The notes: generated by a model from the sequence alone, not told the origin. A stretch of 64,000 bases of DNA from Cichorium intybus (GCA_023525715.1 CM042016.1:64991382-65055381), one strand, 5' to 3'. Shown: positions 9,346 to 21,649, counted from the first letter of the stretch. Program-made: numbers and translations.

Positions 9346-12320
9346 TGAAACACCCTCGCTTAAGGCTTTTCATAAAACATAATTTTAACCCATGGTTTAT
9401 CATCATTGTTCCAAAAATCATCCTTTAGTGAAAACTTCAATTTCAACATCTTCAAATAAGTCATTTTCTTTTAAAACCATTTTTAAAAAACATGTGGTTT
9501 AATGAGAAATAATTTAGGTTTAAGTTGCGGAAAGCATCGCTTGGTCCCATTTTAGATAAAACATTTTAGTTTATAAAGTAGCAAGGTTGTAACAATTCAA
9601 ATACCATTACACAGCTTAAATGAAACCACACAAACTGTGGCCTTCTAAACGTCCAGCTCTTCTAAAGTCATCTAAACTCCTCAACTTGAGTACACATCAA
9701 AATAAGTTAGGCAATTGAAATGCCTAGTGAGCTTACCCGAGGTTGACCCATTTCGAGTGGGCAGTGAACTACCACACTCGGGACAAACCCCAAAAATAGT
9801 TTTGAAACACACTTCAAAAGTTATTTAAAACATTATAAGGATTTACTCAAAATAGATAGTTATGATATGCAAATGCAATGCATGATGCAACTATCCCAAA
9901 CCCACGTCCATCTCATAAAAGTCCAACTCACATCAATGGCACCTACCTAAGTTCACAAATGATACGCACAAAGCATATCACTCGATCCCCGTATAGGTTA
10001 AACTAGAACTAGTAGCCATAACACTAGTCCCATGAGAGTTAGCAACTCCCTCATGCGGTTTCCTATTATCGGAAACAATCCCAAGACATCATTGAGGGTG
10101 GCTATCCAGCCCAAAAGGCCATCTACATGGTTATAACATCTTAAAGGTGGCTATTTCATCCAAACATCTTTAAACATCTTTAAGGTCATCATAAGGTTTA
10201 CTCGGTCAATCCCATCCTATATGCAATTCAATGCACAAGTAGGATGCTCAAAACATCTTTCAAAACATCATCATCATCTTTATTTGAAAACATCTTTAGA
10301 AACTCATTTTCATGCAATGCACAAGTAGTAATCATATAACACATTGCACATAATATCATGGATGAAAAGTAATTGACAACATACACAAAAGATAGTTGGA
10401 AGGATGTGTACTCCCGATAAACTCACCGAAGGTCAACTGACGAGTCAACACTAACTCCACACACGGTTTGATGCATTCGGAGGTGCTCTTAGACATCATT
10501 CCATTAATCAAATCATCTTAGTTGAGTGCTAGCTCAAGTCCTTAGTCTCATCTCCAAGTCATAACAAAACATCTCCTTCCTACAAGACAAGAATGGAATG
10601 TATCATACTCGATTTATCTAAAAGTCGCACTATAATTACTTCATTAGACTAAGAAGGAACCATCATTCATCATCTCAAAATGAAGTCCTTGAATCTCTAA
10701 TATAAGGAAAATCTTAATTATAACATCCCCATAGTTTGGCATTAAAACAAGGACCCAAGGCCCAAACCATAAAGCTCAAAACCCAAAAAGTGCCCAAAAT
10801 CTGGACAGAGACTTACATGGGTCGTGTAAATGGATACACGGGTCGTGTAACCCTCTTTTTGACAGCATGGGTCGTGTTTTCAGTAACACGGGTCGTGTTA
10901 CGACCTGCTGCAGCTCCGATTTTGGTCATTTTCACCCCTTTTTGACCCAATTCAAGTTCTAACACTTCTGTAAACTCATGGACATCAAAAGGAAATTATT
11001 CCAACTCAAATTATACATCATTAGACTCAATTAGACTACCCACTATCATTTCAAATGAATCCATTACATGCCATGATCACAACTTCACTCCATAAGCTTA
11101 AACCATGGAATACCCAATTCCATTCCTACAATTGGTGATTACAAGTGGAGATTCCTTCTTCCATTCCATGGAATCATTAGGAAATGATCCTCACTCCACT
11201 TATACATCCAAATTGATGCAACAAATTTATTCATCCATTAAACAAGAGATCCAATCATCATCTACAAGAATAAAACCCATTTCAACACTCAATTCTCATT
11301 TTCTAGTGATTCATGGTTTAAGACTACAAATCAAATGTTGGAATCCTTAGGGAATCATCAGAAATGAATCCCCTCATCCAAAATCATGAAATCCAACCAT
11401 CAATTTCTAGATTCCTCAAGTATTCATCAAATCCCCAAAATCTAGGGTTCGTAACACCCAAACCAATCAAGCAATTGAATCTAAACCATCCATGGATTGA
11501 ATGTAGACTCCAATCAACTTAAAAACATCAAATAAACATTAGGGAATCATAAGAAGAACCTCATCCCAACATAAAACTCAGATTGGGTCCAAACCCCAAA
11601 CCTAAACTCGAAATCTAGGGCTAGAAAAGTGGGTTTATACCTTAGATTGCTTGAATTCTTCAAGAACTTTGATCAATCTTCAAACTCTAGCATCTTATCC
11701 TCCATGATCTCTCAAAATCACCACTCTCTCCCTCTCCTTCTCTCAAAAACGTGATTGTGGTTGAAATGGGGGAAACCCCCATCAAAAACTTGATATCTTT
11801 CACAATTGGCAAAACTAGTCCCTATAGTTTGATCCTTCTTCATCCAACACCCCAAAAGTCCATTTCTTCTAAATAGAAGTCTCTAAGTACACACTCATGC
11901 CCAAAATATAATTATTTATTTCACATGAGTCATTCTCTAGGTCAACACTAACCATTAGTTTCCTAATTTGGCACAAATGGTCCCTTACACTAAAATTCTT
12001 CACAATTTAGGTCCTTAATGAAATTCAAGGAATTATTAGACCTAAATTAAACTCCACATCAATTCCTTCATAATATATTCTAATTTTCCAAATCCATGAC
12101 TAGTCAAATCTACTTAGGGTAAGTTTGGCCAAATTGACACTTTTAGTCCTTACGACAAAATTTCTCATATTTTGTTACAAATAGATTTTAAAACCACATT
12201 TGACTCATTTATTCACAATATAAAAATACAACAAATATTAAATTTATTTATTCATTTGTTTTCTTTATTTACAAAATAAGTTTTATTTTGTCGGTTTAAG
12301 CCCAAAACACGCATGTTACA
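9346..12320 (-). mobile_element. Solo gypsy-type LTR (2975 bp)
   Basis: The forward strand reads TGAAACACCC at the left edge and GCATGTTACA at the right, so both ends form the TG...CA inverted termini of an LTR. Perfect 5-bp duplications AAATT flank it (9341-9345 and 12321-12325), inside the protease of element B. No internal region or second LTR is present, hence a solo LTR left by LTR-LTR recombination. Reverse orientation is inferred because the reverse strand begins TGTAACA and ends GGGTGTTTCA, like the TGTAAC...GGGTGTTACA of the LTRs at 35710-48926. It holds four copies of a 13-bp palindrome at 10815-10898. The small ORFs in it look fortuitous. Confidence 0.85.
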
Positions 12321-13470
12321 AAATTAGATTTAATTGATTGTTGCTACTCGCCTGATATGGCTCGAAACATTATTTCATTTCATGCATTGTTTAGACAATG
12401 AATTAGATATTCATTTGATAATGTAAATGGTTCTATTTCTACATATAAGAATGGTGTCTTTTTATTTATTGCCTTACCTTGTCATGGTGTGTATGAAACT
12501 GTGATGTGTGTAGATAACTTAGGTAATAGTGTATTTCAAATTGATTCATCTATCGGTGTAGACAAAGCATGCTTGTGGCACTGTCATCTTGGACACATCA
12601 AGAAGAAACGCATCACCCAACTCCAAAAGGATGGAGTGTCGGAATCATTTGACCTAAGGCCAGATGATGAATGAGAATCTTGTCTTTTGGGAAAGATGAC
12701 TAAATCACCTTTCACTGGATATTGTGAAAGAGGTGAAGGTCCATTGGATCTCGTACACACCGATGTGTGCGGACCCTTCAGGACTAACACAAAGGATGTA
12801 AATTGATTTTATGTGACTTTTACTAATGACTATAATAAATATGGATACATATACTTAATCAAGAATAAGTCTGAAACCTTTGAGAGATTCAAAGAGTTTA
12901 AACATGAAGTTGAAAATCAATTGCGGAGGAATATAAAGATGCTCAGATCCGATAGAGGCGGTGAGTATCTTAGTATCAAGTTCCTTGACTATCTTAAAGA
13001 ATGTGGAATAGTTTCACAATTGACTCCTCCAAGAACTCCATAATTAAATGGTGTGGCTGAGAGGCGCAACCGAACCTTGTTAGACATGGTTCGTTCCATG
13101 ATGAGTCGGGCTTCTCTTCCTATTCACTTCTGGGGGTATGCCTTTGAGACAGCCGCCCACATCCTCAATCTTATCCCTACTAAAAAGGTTGCCAAAACAC
13201 CTCACGAGATGTGGACAGGGAAAGTTCCCTCGTTAGCACATATTAAGGTTGGGGGCTGTGAAGTCTTCGTGAGACGAGAGACTCATGACAAGCTCGAAAC
13301 CAGAAGTGAGAAATGTTACTTCATTGGTTACCCAAAGTAGTCCTTTGGATATCTGTTCGACAAACCAAGCGAGGACGTGGTCTTTGTAGCACGAAGGGGA
13401 GTCTTTCGAGAGAGAGATCTCATATTCAAAGAGGACAGTAGGAGTACCATTGACCTTCAAGAAATTCAAG
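12321..13470 (+). pseudogene. Protease tail, GAG-pre-integrase and integrase of element B
   Basis: The reading resumes after the solo LTR. LWHCHLGHIKKKRITQLQ and SCLLGKMTKSPF give the HHCC domain. VHTDVCGPF (near 12750), RSDRGGEYLS (near 12948) and NGVAERRNRTLLDMV (near 13045) give the integrase catalytic Asp, Asp and Glu. Stops at 12672, 12804, 13041 and 13338 break the frame. The C-terminal FERDLIF-like stretch runs to about 13470. Confidence 0.8.
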
Positions 13471-13483
13471 AATCTGAAAATGA

Positions 13484-14739
13484 AGCAATGGCAGGCCCTG
13501 AGGCTGCTATGTGGAAGGAGGCAATAGATTCCATATTACTACAGATGGTGACATGTTCGTTAGTGATAGAACACTGGTGAATCTGGATGAGCCAGCTAAC
13601 TACAGGGACGCAATGGCAGGCCCTGAGGCTGCTATGTGGAAGGAGGCAATAGACAGCGAGATCAACTCCATGTATCACAACCAAGTTTGGAATTTGGTTG
13701 ACAATGTGCGAGGTCGAAAAACAGTTGGGTGCAAATGGATCTTCAAGAAGAAGACCGACATGGATGGAAAGGTACACACCTTCAAGGCTCGACTGGTCGT
13801 AAAAGGTTTTACTCAAACCCCTAGGGTTGACTTTGATGAAACTTCTCACCAGTAGCCAAGATTAAATCCATTAGAATAATGCTTACCATAGCTGCATTTC
13901 ATGACTATGAAATTTGGCAGATGGATGTCAAAACCGCCTTCCTTAATGGGAAACTGGCTGAGGATGTTTATATGAATTAGCTAGAAGGTTGTGAAGACGC
14001 AAAGTTTCCTAATAGGGTGTGTAAGCTTGAGAAATCTATCTACAGATTGAAACAAGCTTCTCGCAGCTAGAATCTCTGCTTCCATGAGAAAGTCAAGGAG
14101 TTTGGTTTCTCTAGAAGTGAAGATGAGTCCTGTGTATATACCAAAGCTAGTGGGAGTATAGTCACTTTTCTGGTGCTGTATGTCAATGACATATTGCTCA
14201 TGGGAAACGACATTCCGACCCTACAAGAAGTGAAATATTGGCTCAGTATGTGTTTCGCCATGAAAGACCTTGGAGAAGCTGCCTATATTCTCGGGATAAG
14301 AATATTGAGAGATAGAAAGAAGCGATTGATTGGACTCAGTCAAAGTGTTTACTTGGACAAAGTACTGAAAATATTCAGTATGGAAAATTCAAAGAAAAGA
14401 GAGCTACCAATGCAAAGCAATACCAAATTGAGCAAGACTCAATGTCCGAGTACAGATGAGGAAATAGCTGAAATGAGTCTAGTACCCTACACTTCGGCTG
14501 TGGGATCGATCATGTATGCTATGACATGTACATGCCCTGACGTGGCTTTTGCCTTGGGCATGGTCAGTCGATATCAGGGAAACCCGGGCAAGATGCATTC
14601 GACTGTGGTTAAGAACATACTCAAGTATTTGCGAAGGACGAAAGCCCTGGTCCTAGTCCTTGGTGGCAAAGATACGTTGAGAGTAAGTGGATACAGTGAC
14701 ACCAGCTTTCAGACGGACAGAGGCAACTACCGGTCTTAG
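13484..14739 (+). pseudogene. Reverse transcriptase of element B with displaced duplication and YVND
   Basis: Copia RT landmarks in order: AMAGPEAAMWKEAIDS, GCKWIFKKKTDMDGKVHTFK, the region near WQMDVKTAFLNGK, then YVND at 14179-14190 where functional enzymes have YVDD, then the thumb up to about 14739. A 44-base segment encoding AMAGPEAAMWKEAID occurs twice (13485-13528 and 13610-13653). The first copy replaces linker sequence. Stops at 13855, 13978 and 14069 and frameshifts are also present. The Asp-to-Asn change alone should abolish polymerisation. Confidence 0.85.
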
Positions 14740-15171
14740 TCAGGCTGGGTATTCCTATTAAATGGTGGAGCAGTTACCTGGAAAAGTTCCAAGTAGAAGA
14801 AAATGGTTGATTCGATGTGTGAATCAGAGTATATAGCTGCGAGTGAAGCCTCTAAGGAAGCGGCTTGGCTAAAGAATTTCATCGGTGACCTTGGAGTAGT
14901 CCCGACGATTCAGGAGCCAATGGAACTGTTCTACGATAATGAAGGAGTGGTTGCCTTGACTAAGGAACCGAGAGATCATGGAAAGTCCATATATATCAAC
15001 AAAAAGTACCATTACATCATACATAGAGTAGAAGAAGGTCACCTCTTGGTGAAGAGAGTATCATCTAAAGAAAATCCTGCAGTTTCTCTGACAAAGGCTC
15101 TTCACAGGGTTAAACACCATCAGCATGCAAGGAGCATTGGGCTGATAGATGATATTAGTTTTAGCAATTAG
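14740..15171 (+). pseudogene. RNase H of element B
   Basis: After a TAG at 14737 the connection and RNase H continue: SESEYIA-like CESEYIAASEASKEAAWLKN, then LFYDNEGVVALTKEP with the catalytic Asp, and the copia C-terminus ending at 15171. The last 122 codons (from 14803) are uninterrupted. Confidence 0.8.
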
Positions 15172-16025
15172 ATAGATACTTCGAAACTTGATACAAAAGG
15201 ATGTAATTGAATTTGGTGATTAAATAATAAGAGAATTATTTATAAGCATTGTTTACTACCAATTGTGAATAGTACATTTTGTGTTTCATAATTTGCATGT
15301 TTTACTTCCTGAATAATTTGATTATTCGAACATCCACAGTCAATCATACTTTTGAAAGTAAGTTATGAACTAAGACTATCATGAATTGAATTGTAGACTG
15401 TCTAATGAGTGAGACATAACAATAAGCTTAGTGCAATATTCATGAGTGCTCAGAAATGGAGATTTGAGTGTTGGATCAACCCGCACTCAGAGATTACTTC
15501 ATGGAATTGTCACTAAGTAATTCTAAGATGATTACATCTTATGACCTTGAAACCTAGACATATGAGTTGAAATTTGAAAATCATTTGTGCATTGATAATA
15601 CGTAAACGCATTGGTAACTCGATGTTATAAAACATATTGTTGTGCGCGATTTGACGAGTAAAAGACACAAGCATATGAGTCGAAGTTTATTTGTTCTTTT
15701 TGTCCTAATAGGAAAAGCAATATCTGTGGGCCCCTCGGTAATTTGGTGATGACTAATTGTGCTAGGCCCGACCAGTACAAAATTGATGTGTTCAATTTAG
15801 AGTCCTAAATCATCACAAATCAGGAATCAGGAAACATAGAATCAGACTGAGGACCATGCCTCAGATTTGAAGGATATCTTTGCAGAACAAAGGGTCATAC
15901 GATCACTTATCTTAGAACATAGACTGACTAGGTCAAAGTTCAACAACGACTTTTAGAATCTACAATTTACTGGTCAAATTTAAGCTATATGGAATTATAG
16001 TTATAAACTTAACCAAGTGGGAGAC
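15172..16025 (+). other. 3' untranslated region and polypurine tract of element B
   Basis: About 840 bases without a supportable ORF between RNase H and LTR, ending in the polypurine tract AAGTGGGAGAC just before the LTR at 16026. The sequence is recognisably related to the 3' untranslated region of element C (20324-21110), for example the GGCCCCTCGGTAATTTG-type stretch near 15728 and its counterpart near 20840. Confidence 0.65.
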
Positions 16026-16759
16026 TGTTCGATTAAGGTGTCTAAGAAATAACTATAATTTAGAAATGTACTTAATTTGACAGCAACACAGCTCTTTTGG
16101 GTTGCCCTCATAACTGGCAAAGGACTAGATGATTAAATAAGAGAGAGGAAATAATGATTTATTAATATATTATGAGAATAATATATTAATTAGAAATCAT
16201 ATATTTAATTAATAATTGATCAGAAATTAATTAGAATTAATTTTGGGATTAATTGGATTAATTAATAGTGCATGGACTGATTTGTAATTGTTCAATAGTT
16301 GAGCAATAGACAACCTGGAAACCCTAATGGGTTGGACGAAATCCAAGGCTTGGAGCCTTGTGGATTTCGCAGCCCATGGTGGTTTATATGGCAGTGATAA
16401 GCAGATCACCTTATCTGATAAAAGCCTTATCATATCATGATCTTAAATAAGGCAGTTATACTCCTTATTGCTTATCACCTGGAGACTATAAATAGAGGCC
16501 CCTGACACCCCATATTCCACGCCAATTACAAGGATCTCTCCTTGCTCTCTCTTGCTCATCTAGCTTGCTAGTTCTTGGGTGTGAGCCATTAGAGGCACGA
16601 CATTTGTGTTGCTAGCTTCCAAAGGTCAAAGGTATAAAATTCATCTGTTGTAATTTTAATATTGGCCTTCGATATAGGTTTAATTGAGAAAAAGATAGAC
16701 CATATAAGGTGCATGTGAACTTAGGATTTTAGCTCTAATGTTTGCACTAAAACCCATCG
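16026..16759 (+). repeat. 3' LTR of element B
   Basis: Begins TGTTCGATTAAGG after the polypurine tract and ends CCCATCG just before the GATCT duplication. The canonical terminal CA has become CG. A TATAAATA box is near 16488. It retains the U5 stretch missing from the 5' LTR. The alternative end at 16720, suggested by simple alignment to the 5' LTR, gives no target duplication. Confidence 0.85.
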
Positions 16760-17100
16760 GATCTCCCATATCTTCTCGATTTCTGCACCCCCTCTTTTTT
16801 ATACTCATCTCCTTGCTCTAGATTCAAAAAACAAGTCTGTGTGAATATTGTAGAGTGTAGTTATACTTGTGAATATTGTATAGCATTCAGTCAGTATAAA
16901 ACTCTCTAATGCGACAGTGGACGTAGCTTGATCTAGTGATCGAGTGAACCACTTAATTCTTTGTGTTGTTCTTTGCTTGTTCTTCTTGTATTTCTTGCTG
17001 CAAGTTATTGTGTGTTGAGTGCTTATCATCGAGGTTTGTTTGGCCATATGTTGGTATTGAGAGACTGAGAGTATGATCTCGCTTGTTGCTAGTCCCAACA
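16760..17100 (+). repeat. 3' LTR of element A, right part
   Basis: Resumes after the GATCT duplication of element B and ends AGTCCCAACA at 17100. That is complementary in style to the TGTTGAG start (TGTTG/CAACA termini). Integrase coding sequence of element C starts in the very next bases, which places A inside C. Confidence 0.75.
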
Positions 17101-17890
17101 TAAATCACTATTCACAGGAAGCTGTGAAAAAGGCAAGGATCTGTTGAAACTAATTCACAAAGATGTTTGTGGACCGTTCAGATCCGCCACTAGACACAAT
17201 GAACGATACTTCGTTACATTACTGATGATTTCAGTAGATATGGTTATGTTTATGTGATTAAACATAAGCCAGAAACTTTTCAAGTGTTCAAATAGTTTAA
17301 AAACGAAGTAGAGAATCAAATGGGAAAGAAGATTAAGATGCTCCGATCCGATAAGGGTGGAGAATATCTTAGTCATGAATTCTACGAACATCATAGGAAC
17401 TTCGAAATATTTTCACAGTAATCTCCTCCCAGATCACCTCAGCATAATGGTGTGTCTGAAAGGCGAAATCGAACATTGTTGGACATGGTTCGATCCATGA
17501 TGAGTCGTGCTACACTTCAAATAAGTTTATAGGATTATGCCTTAGAAACTGCATCCTACATGTTGAACCTGGTACCAACTAAGAAGGTTGCAAAAACACC
17601 CTCTAGAATGTGGAGTGGGCCTCATCCCACACTAGCACATATAAAAGTCTGGGGTCGGGAAGTCTTCGTTCATAGCGAAGTTCATGACAAGCTTGAACCC
17701 AGAACAGAGAACTGTTATTTCGTTGGTTATCCCCGAAAGTCTTTTGGATACTTGTTTGACAAGCCTTCTGAGAACAAAGTGTTTGTTGCTTGAAAAAGAG
17801 TCTTTCTTGAGAGAGATATTATATCCAAAGAGGCAAGTGGGAGTAAGATTGATCTTGAAGAAATTCAAGAGTCAACCAATAAAGAACCTT
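17101..17890 (+). pseudogene. Integrase of element C
   Basis: Frame-broken integrase: IHKDVCGPFRS near 17152, a RSDKGGEYLS match near 17345 and NGVSERRNRTLLDMV near 17448 carry the three catalytic acidic residues. The C-terminal part with VWGREVFV and ENCYFVGYPRKSFGYLFD is open from 17560 to 17793. It closely resembles the integrase of element B, so B and C are of related lineages. Confidence 0.8.
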
Positions 17891-18830
17891 TGGTTGACAC
17901 TAGCACTCAACTAGAGGATGAGACTCTTGTTGAGGAAACTAACATATCTACACCGCTTCTTCGTAGATATAGTAGAGTTAGTCATCCTCCTGAGTTCTAT
18001 GGATTCCATATTACTAAAGAAGGTGACACACTAATAAGTGATAATACACTGGTTAGTGGGGATGAGCTATCCAACTACAAGGAAATGATGGCAGGCCCAG
18101 AGGCTGTCAAAAGGAAAGAAGCCACGAAGAGCGAGATTTGGTCCATGTATGATAACCAAGTTTGGAACTTGGTTGATCCTACACCTAGCCTTAAAACCAT
18201 TGGGTGTAAGTGGATCTTCAAGAAGAAGATCGACGTGGATGGGAATATGTACACATTCAAAGCTAGGCTGGTTGTGAAGGGTTTCACTCAGACTCAAGGA
18301 ATTGATTATGATGAAACCTTCTCACCAGTAGCTAAGATTAAATCTATTAGGGTATTACTTGGCATAGCTACATATTATAACTATGAGATATGGCAAATGG
18401 ATGTTAAAACAACTTTCCTTAATCGAAAACTATATCAGGATGTGTATATGACACAACCGGAAGGTTTTGTACATGTCAAATACCCGAATAGAGTGTGTAA
18501 GTTTGAAAGATCCATTTATGGACTCAAACAAGCTTCTCGCAGCTGGAAAATTTTCTTCCATGAAAAGGTCAAATAGTTTGGATTTTCAAGAAACCAAGAT
18601 GAGTCCTATGTTTAAGTCAAAACTAGTGGGAGTACTGTAGTGTTCCTAGTAGTGTATGTAGATGACATACTACTTATAGGAAACGACATCCCAACGTTGC
18701 AAAGTGTGAAGACTTGGCTTGGGAAGTGTTTTGCTATGAAAGATCTGGGAAATGCAACATATATACTTGGTATAAAGATGTATATGGATAGATCAAAGTG
18801 TTTAATATGACTTAGCCAGAGTACATACTT
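17890..18830 (+). pseudogene. Reverse transcriptase of element C
   Basis: A 228-codon open stretch (17890-18576) contains GCKWIFKKKIDVDGNMYTFK, DYDETFSPVAKIKSIR, WQMDVKTTFLN and SIYGLKQASRSW. After two stops (18574 and 18613) follows an intact catalytic YVDD at 18655-18666 in VYVDDILLIGNDIPTLQ. This copy keeps the Asp that element B has lost. It also shows the normal linker that element B lost in its 44-base duplication. Confidence 0.85.
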
Positions 18831-19288
18831 AGACAAGATCTTGGAAAAGTTCAAGATGAATGATTCCAAGAAAGGGTTCTTGCCAATGCAACATGACATA
18901 AAGTTGAGTAAAGAACAATGTCCCAATACTAGTGAAGAACCGGACATAATGAGTCGAATCCCATATGCTTCTGCTATAGGATCGATCATGTATGCCATGA
19001 TATGTTCTCGACCTGATTTCTCATATGCCTTGAGCATGGTGAGCCGATATCATGAAAACCTTAGTGAAAGTCATTGGACGACAGTGAAAAACATTCTTAA
19101 GTATCTGAGAAGAACTAAAGACATGTTTCTGGTATATGGGGGAAGTAATGAGCTAAGAGTAACTGGGTTTAGTAACGCAAGTCTCCAAACAGACAGAGAT
19201 GACTCTTACTTATAGTCAGGGTGGGTTTTTTTGTTAAATGGAGGAGTAGTTGCGTGGAAGAGTTCGAAGCAGAAGTCGATGACTTACT
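18831..19288 (+). pseudogene. RT connection and start of RNase H, element C
   Basis: Open from 18841 to 19215 (MEKFKMNDSKKGFLPMQHD, then PYASAIGSIMYAMICSRPD) and then SGWVFLLNGGVVAWKSSKQK at the entry of RNase H, where the sequence is cut by the solo LTR at 19289. The target duplication TTACT is at 19284-19288. Confidence 0.8.
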
Positions 19289-20064
19289 TGAAAGGTTTTC
19301 TGCAACTTTGAACTAAAATTCCTAAGTTCACAAGCAACCTATATAGATCTAAGTTTTCTTCTAGTTAAGCATATAACAAATCCTAAAAGGCCAGAAAATA
19401 TAAACTAAAAGAAGAGATTAATAAAAAAACCAACCTTTAGTGAAACTTGGAAGCAAAGCAACATAAATCTCTTGCCTCAAATGCAGTCACACCCTAGCTG
19501 GAGTCTTGGCCGAAAATCCTTGGGGAAGAGAGAGTCAAAATCGCATGTTTTAGGGTTATGGAGCCTCCCTATTTATAGGCTCCAAGCAGATGACCAGATA
19601 AACCTTTAGAGATAAACCTTGTGAATTTAAACCAAGATAAACTATTATCTTATTAATTCAAATCCTTTTATCCTATTATTAAAATCGAAAATATATATGT
19701 TTCCATACATAATTTTCACTGGTCACACACTCACTCAAACTATCACTTACTCAACTATTAAATAATTACAGTTTTAGTCCCTACACATTTAATTAATTAA
19801 TTTAACCGCCAAATTAATTCCAATTAATTCCAGAAAAATTTCTAATTAATTATTATAGTTTCTAATTAATATATTATCACTTAAATATATTAATAAACTA
19901 TTTATTTAATTTTTATTGATTTATTAATCACATAATAAATCAATCTTTCTCTCTACCGGACTTTCTGCCAATCCTCCAACTATGAGGGCAACCCAAATGG
20001 ACTATACTACTATTAATTAGATAAATACTAATTATTAGTCATGGCTTAGACATCTAATCCAACA
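19289..20064 (-). mobile_element. Solo copia LTR (776 bp)
   Basis: Reverse-strand LTR beginning TGTTGGATTAGATGTCTAAG at 20064 and ending ...ACCTTTCA at 19289, flanked by perfect TTACT duplications (19284-19288 and 20065-20069) within RNase H of element C. It is related to the element B LTR: same start, a GGGTTGCCCTCATA motif, a TATAAATA box near 19574 and a GTGAACTTAGGA motif near the end. The small ORFs inside are not genes. Confidence 0.85.
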
Positions 20065-20323
20065 TTACTCGACATGAGAGTCCGAGTATATAACGGCTTG
20101 TGAAGCTGCAAAAGAGGCTACACTCACTCAAACTGTCACTTACTCAACTTTAGTCCCTAGAAAGTACTACTATGTTCGAAACCGAGTTGACGATGGAGAC
20201 ATCATAATGAGTAGGGTTTCAGCAGTGTAGAATCTAGTTGATTCTTTCGCTAAGGCATTGACGCGAGCCAAGCATGATGAGCATACTAGTTCTATAGGCA
20301 TTAGAGTTGCTAGCGAGATGTAA
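20065..20323 (+). pseudogene. RNase H remainder of element C
   Basis: Continues after the TTACT duplication with a frame-broken match to the SESEYI-AACEAAKEA motif. An apparent small foreign insert follows at 20125-20160 (TCACTCAAACTGTCACTTAC resembles solo LTR sequence near 19728). Then comes the terminal VRNRVDDGDIIMSRVSA and LVDSFAKALTRAKHDEHT stretch, ending with a stop at 20321. Confidence 0.65.
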
Positions 20324-21110
20324 TAAATGTTTAGTTGTTAATTTGATAATTTGAAACATACGACGGTATTAATTGTATCTGACTTGGTGATTATTTTGTG
20401 GAGACTAAATAATAAACTAGAAAGCTACCATTTTCATTAATTACTACTGTGTTTCGTTTGCATGTTTATAACCTACTTTTCAAGTACCAATTTACTCAAA
20501 CCTCCACAGTCGATCGTACTCCTGGAAGTAAGTAGTGGTTTAAGACTTTCATGGAGTGTTAGTAGATTATCTATAGAGATTAGACATAGCATGGAGATTG
20601 CGACTAACACTCATGAGTAGTTGATAGAGATTTAAGTATTGGAACAACCCGTACTTAGAGATTACTTAATGGAGCAAGTCACAAGTAATTCTAAGATGAT
20701 AATATCTCTTATTCTTCAATGTCCATAACTGGCAGTTATAAAGGGTATGTTCATGTGTGATATGATGAAGTAGACAGAAACTATGTACTCAAAGTTTATC
20801 TGCTTCTTATGCCCTAACAAGGAGAAGCAATATCTGTGGGCCCCTCGATGATTTGATGCTGACATTGAAGTGCTTGGCCAAGTCCTGACTAGATTGATGT
20901 GTTCAATCAGTAGTATGATAAAGTCAGCATAAATCACTATCGGGAAACAAAATTTTGAACCTTTGATTGACCTTACCCATATCTCAGGTTCATAAAACGT
21001 ATATTGTAGAACAGAGGAATAATTGATCACTTATCTAAGGGTTGTCTCTTGACTTTGATCAGAGTTCGGCAGTTGTATTGGATGCCATACTCTCTGCTGG
21101 TTATCGAAAA
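20324..21110 (+). other. 3' untranslated region of element C
   Basis: No ORF of substance. The sequence parallels the 3' untranslated region of element B in layout (a CATGTTTATAACC-like stretch, then GTAGTGGTTTAAGACT, then GGCCCCTCGATGATTTG) and fades out near 21110 without an LTR. Confidence 0.55.
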
Positions 21111-21616
21111 ATATTAGACCACACAAAAGTTGATCAAAGCGGGGCTGGATTGATACATTTAAAGCATGTGAGTTTTGAAGAATAGAAGTGAACTAAAGTA
21201 TATAGGGTAATCACATAAAGCAAGGAATATTAGCATGCTGAAGGTCAAGTCTATTACAACACCAAATAACATACTAAACTAAGGTTCTACTTGAACATTG
21301 GTCTTGCATCGGCTATGACCAATATTTAAGAGTTTTGAACAAAATATGAAACATAATACGTCTCATAAATATCATAAGTCACCTTTGGGCAGAAGTATAA
21401 TACTCATGTTAATTAGGTTGTAAAGTAGTGTGATATGTGTCACAAAATGATTTGTCTTTGGGTTTGTCGAGTTGCAACATACATTTAACATACAATAATG
21501 TTTTATTTAGCCTTATGTCTTATTTAATTAATCCTCCGTTGAGCTGATTAAGAAACGAAGATACAAGTACAAAGTAAAAATAATAATAATTGAATAATAA
21601 TAATAGATACTTTTAC

Positions 21617-21649
<33 letters not shown>

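Larger units (their letters stand above)
6356..16759 (+). mobile_element. Full-length Ty1/copia element B with nested solo LTR
   Basis: Two related LTRs (6356-7043 and 16026-16759) flank a primer-binding site, gag, protease, integrase, RT and RNase H in copia order. A perfect 5-bp duplication, GATCT, lies at 6351-6355 and 16760-16764. The element is 10404 bp, of which 2975 bp is a nested solo LTR at 9346-12320. Coding regions carry many stops and frameshifts, and the RT catalytic motif is mutated (YVND), so it cannot move on its own. It sits inside the 3' LTR of element A. Confidence 0.9.
17101..21110 (+). mobile_element. Copia element C, 3' part (host of element A)
   Basis: The fragment starts in mid-integrase directly after the LTR of A and continues through RT, RNase H and a 3' untranslated region related to that of element B. 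No polypurine tract or LTR is found before the sequence stops resembling the family near 21110, so the 3' end is truncated. A solo LTR interrupts it at 19289-20064. Confidence 0.8.

Noticed and set aside
10736..11350. Two forward ORFs (69 and 81 codons) that could be small genes
   Set aside because: They lie inside a solo LTR, have no recognisable features, and one spans the palindrome cluster.
16720..16721. 3' LTR end of element B at 16720
   Set aside because: Gives no target duplication; the end at 16759 gives perfect GATCT repeats and matches the solo LTR at 19289.
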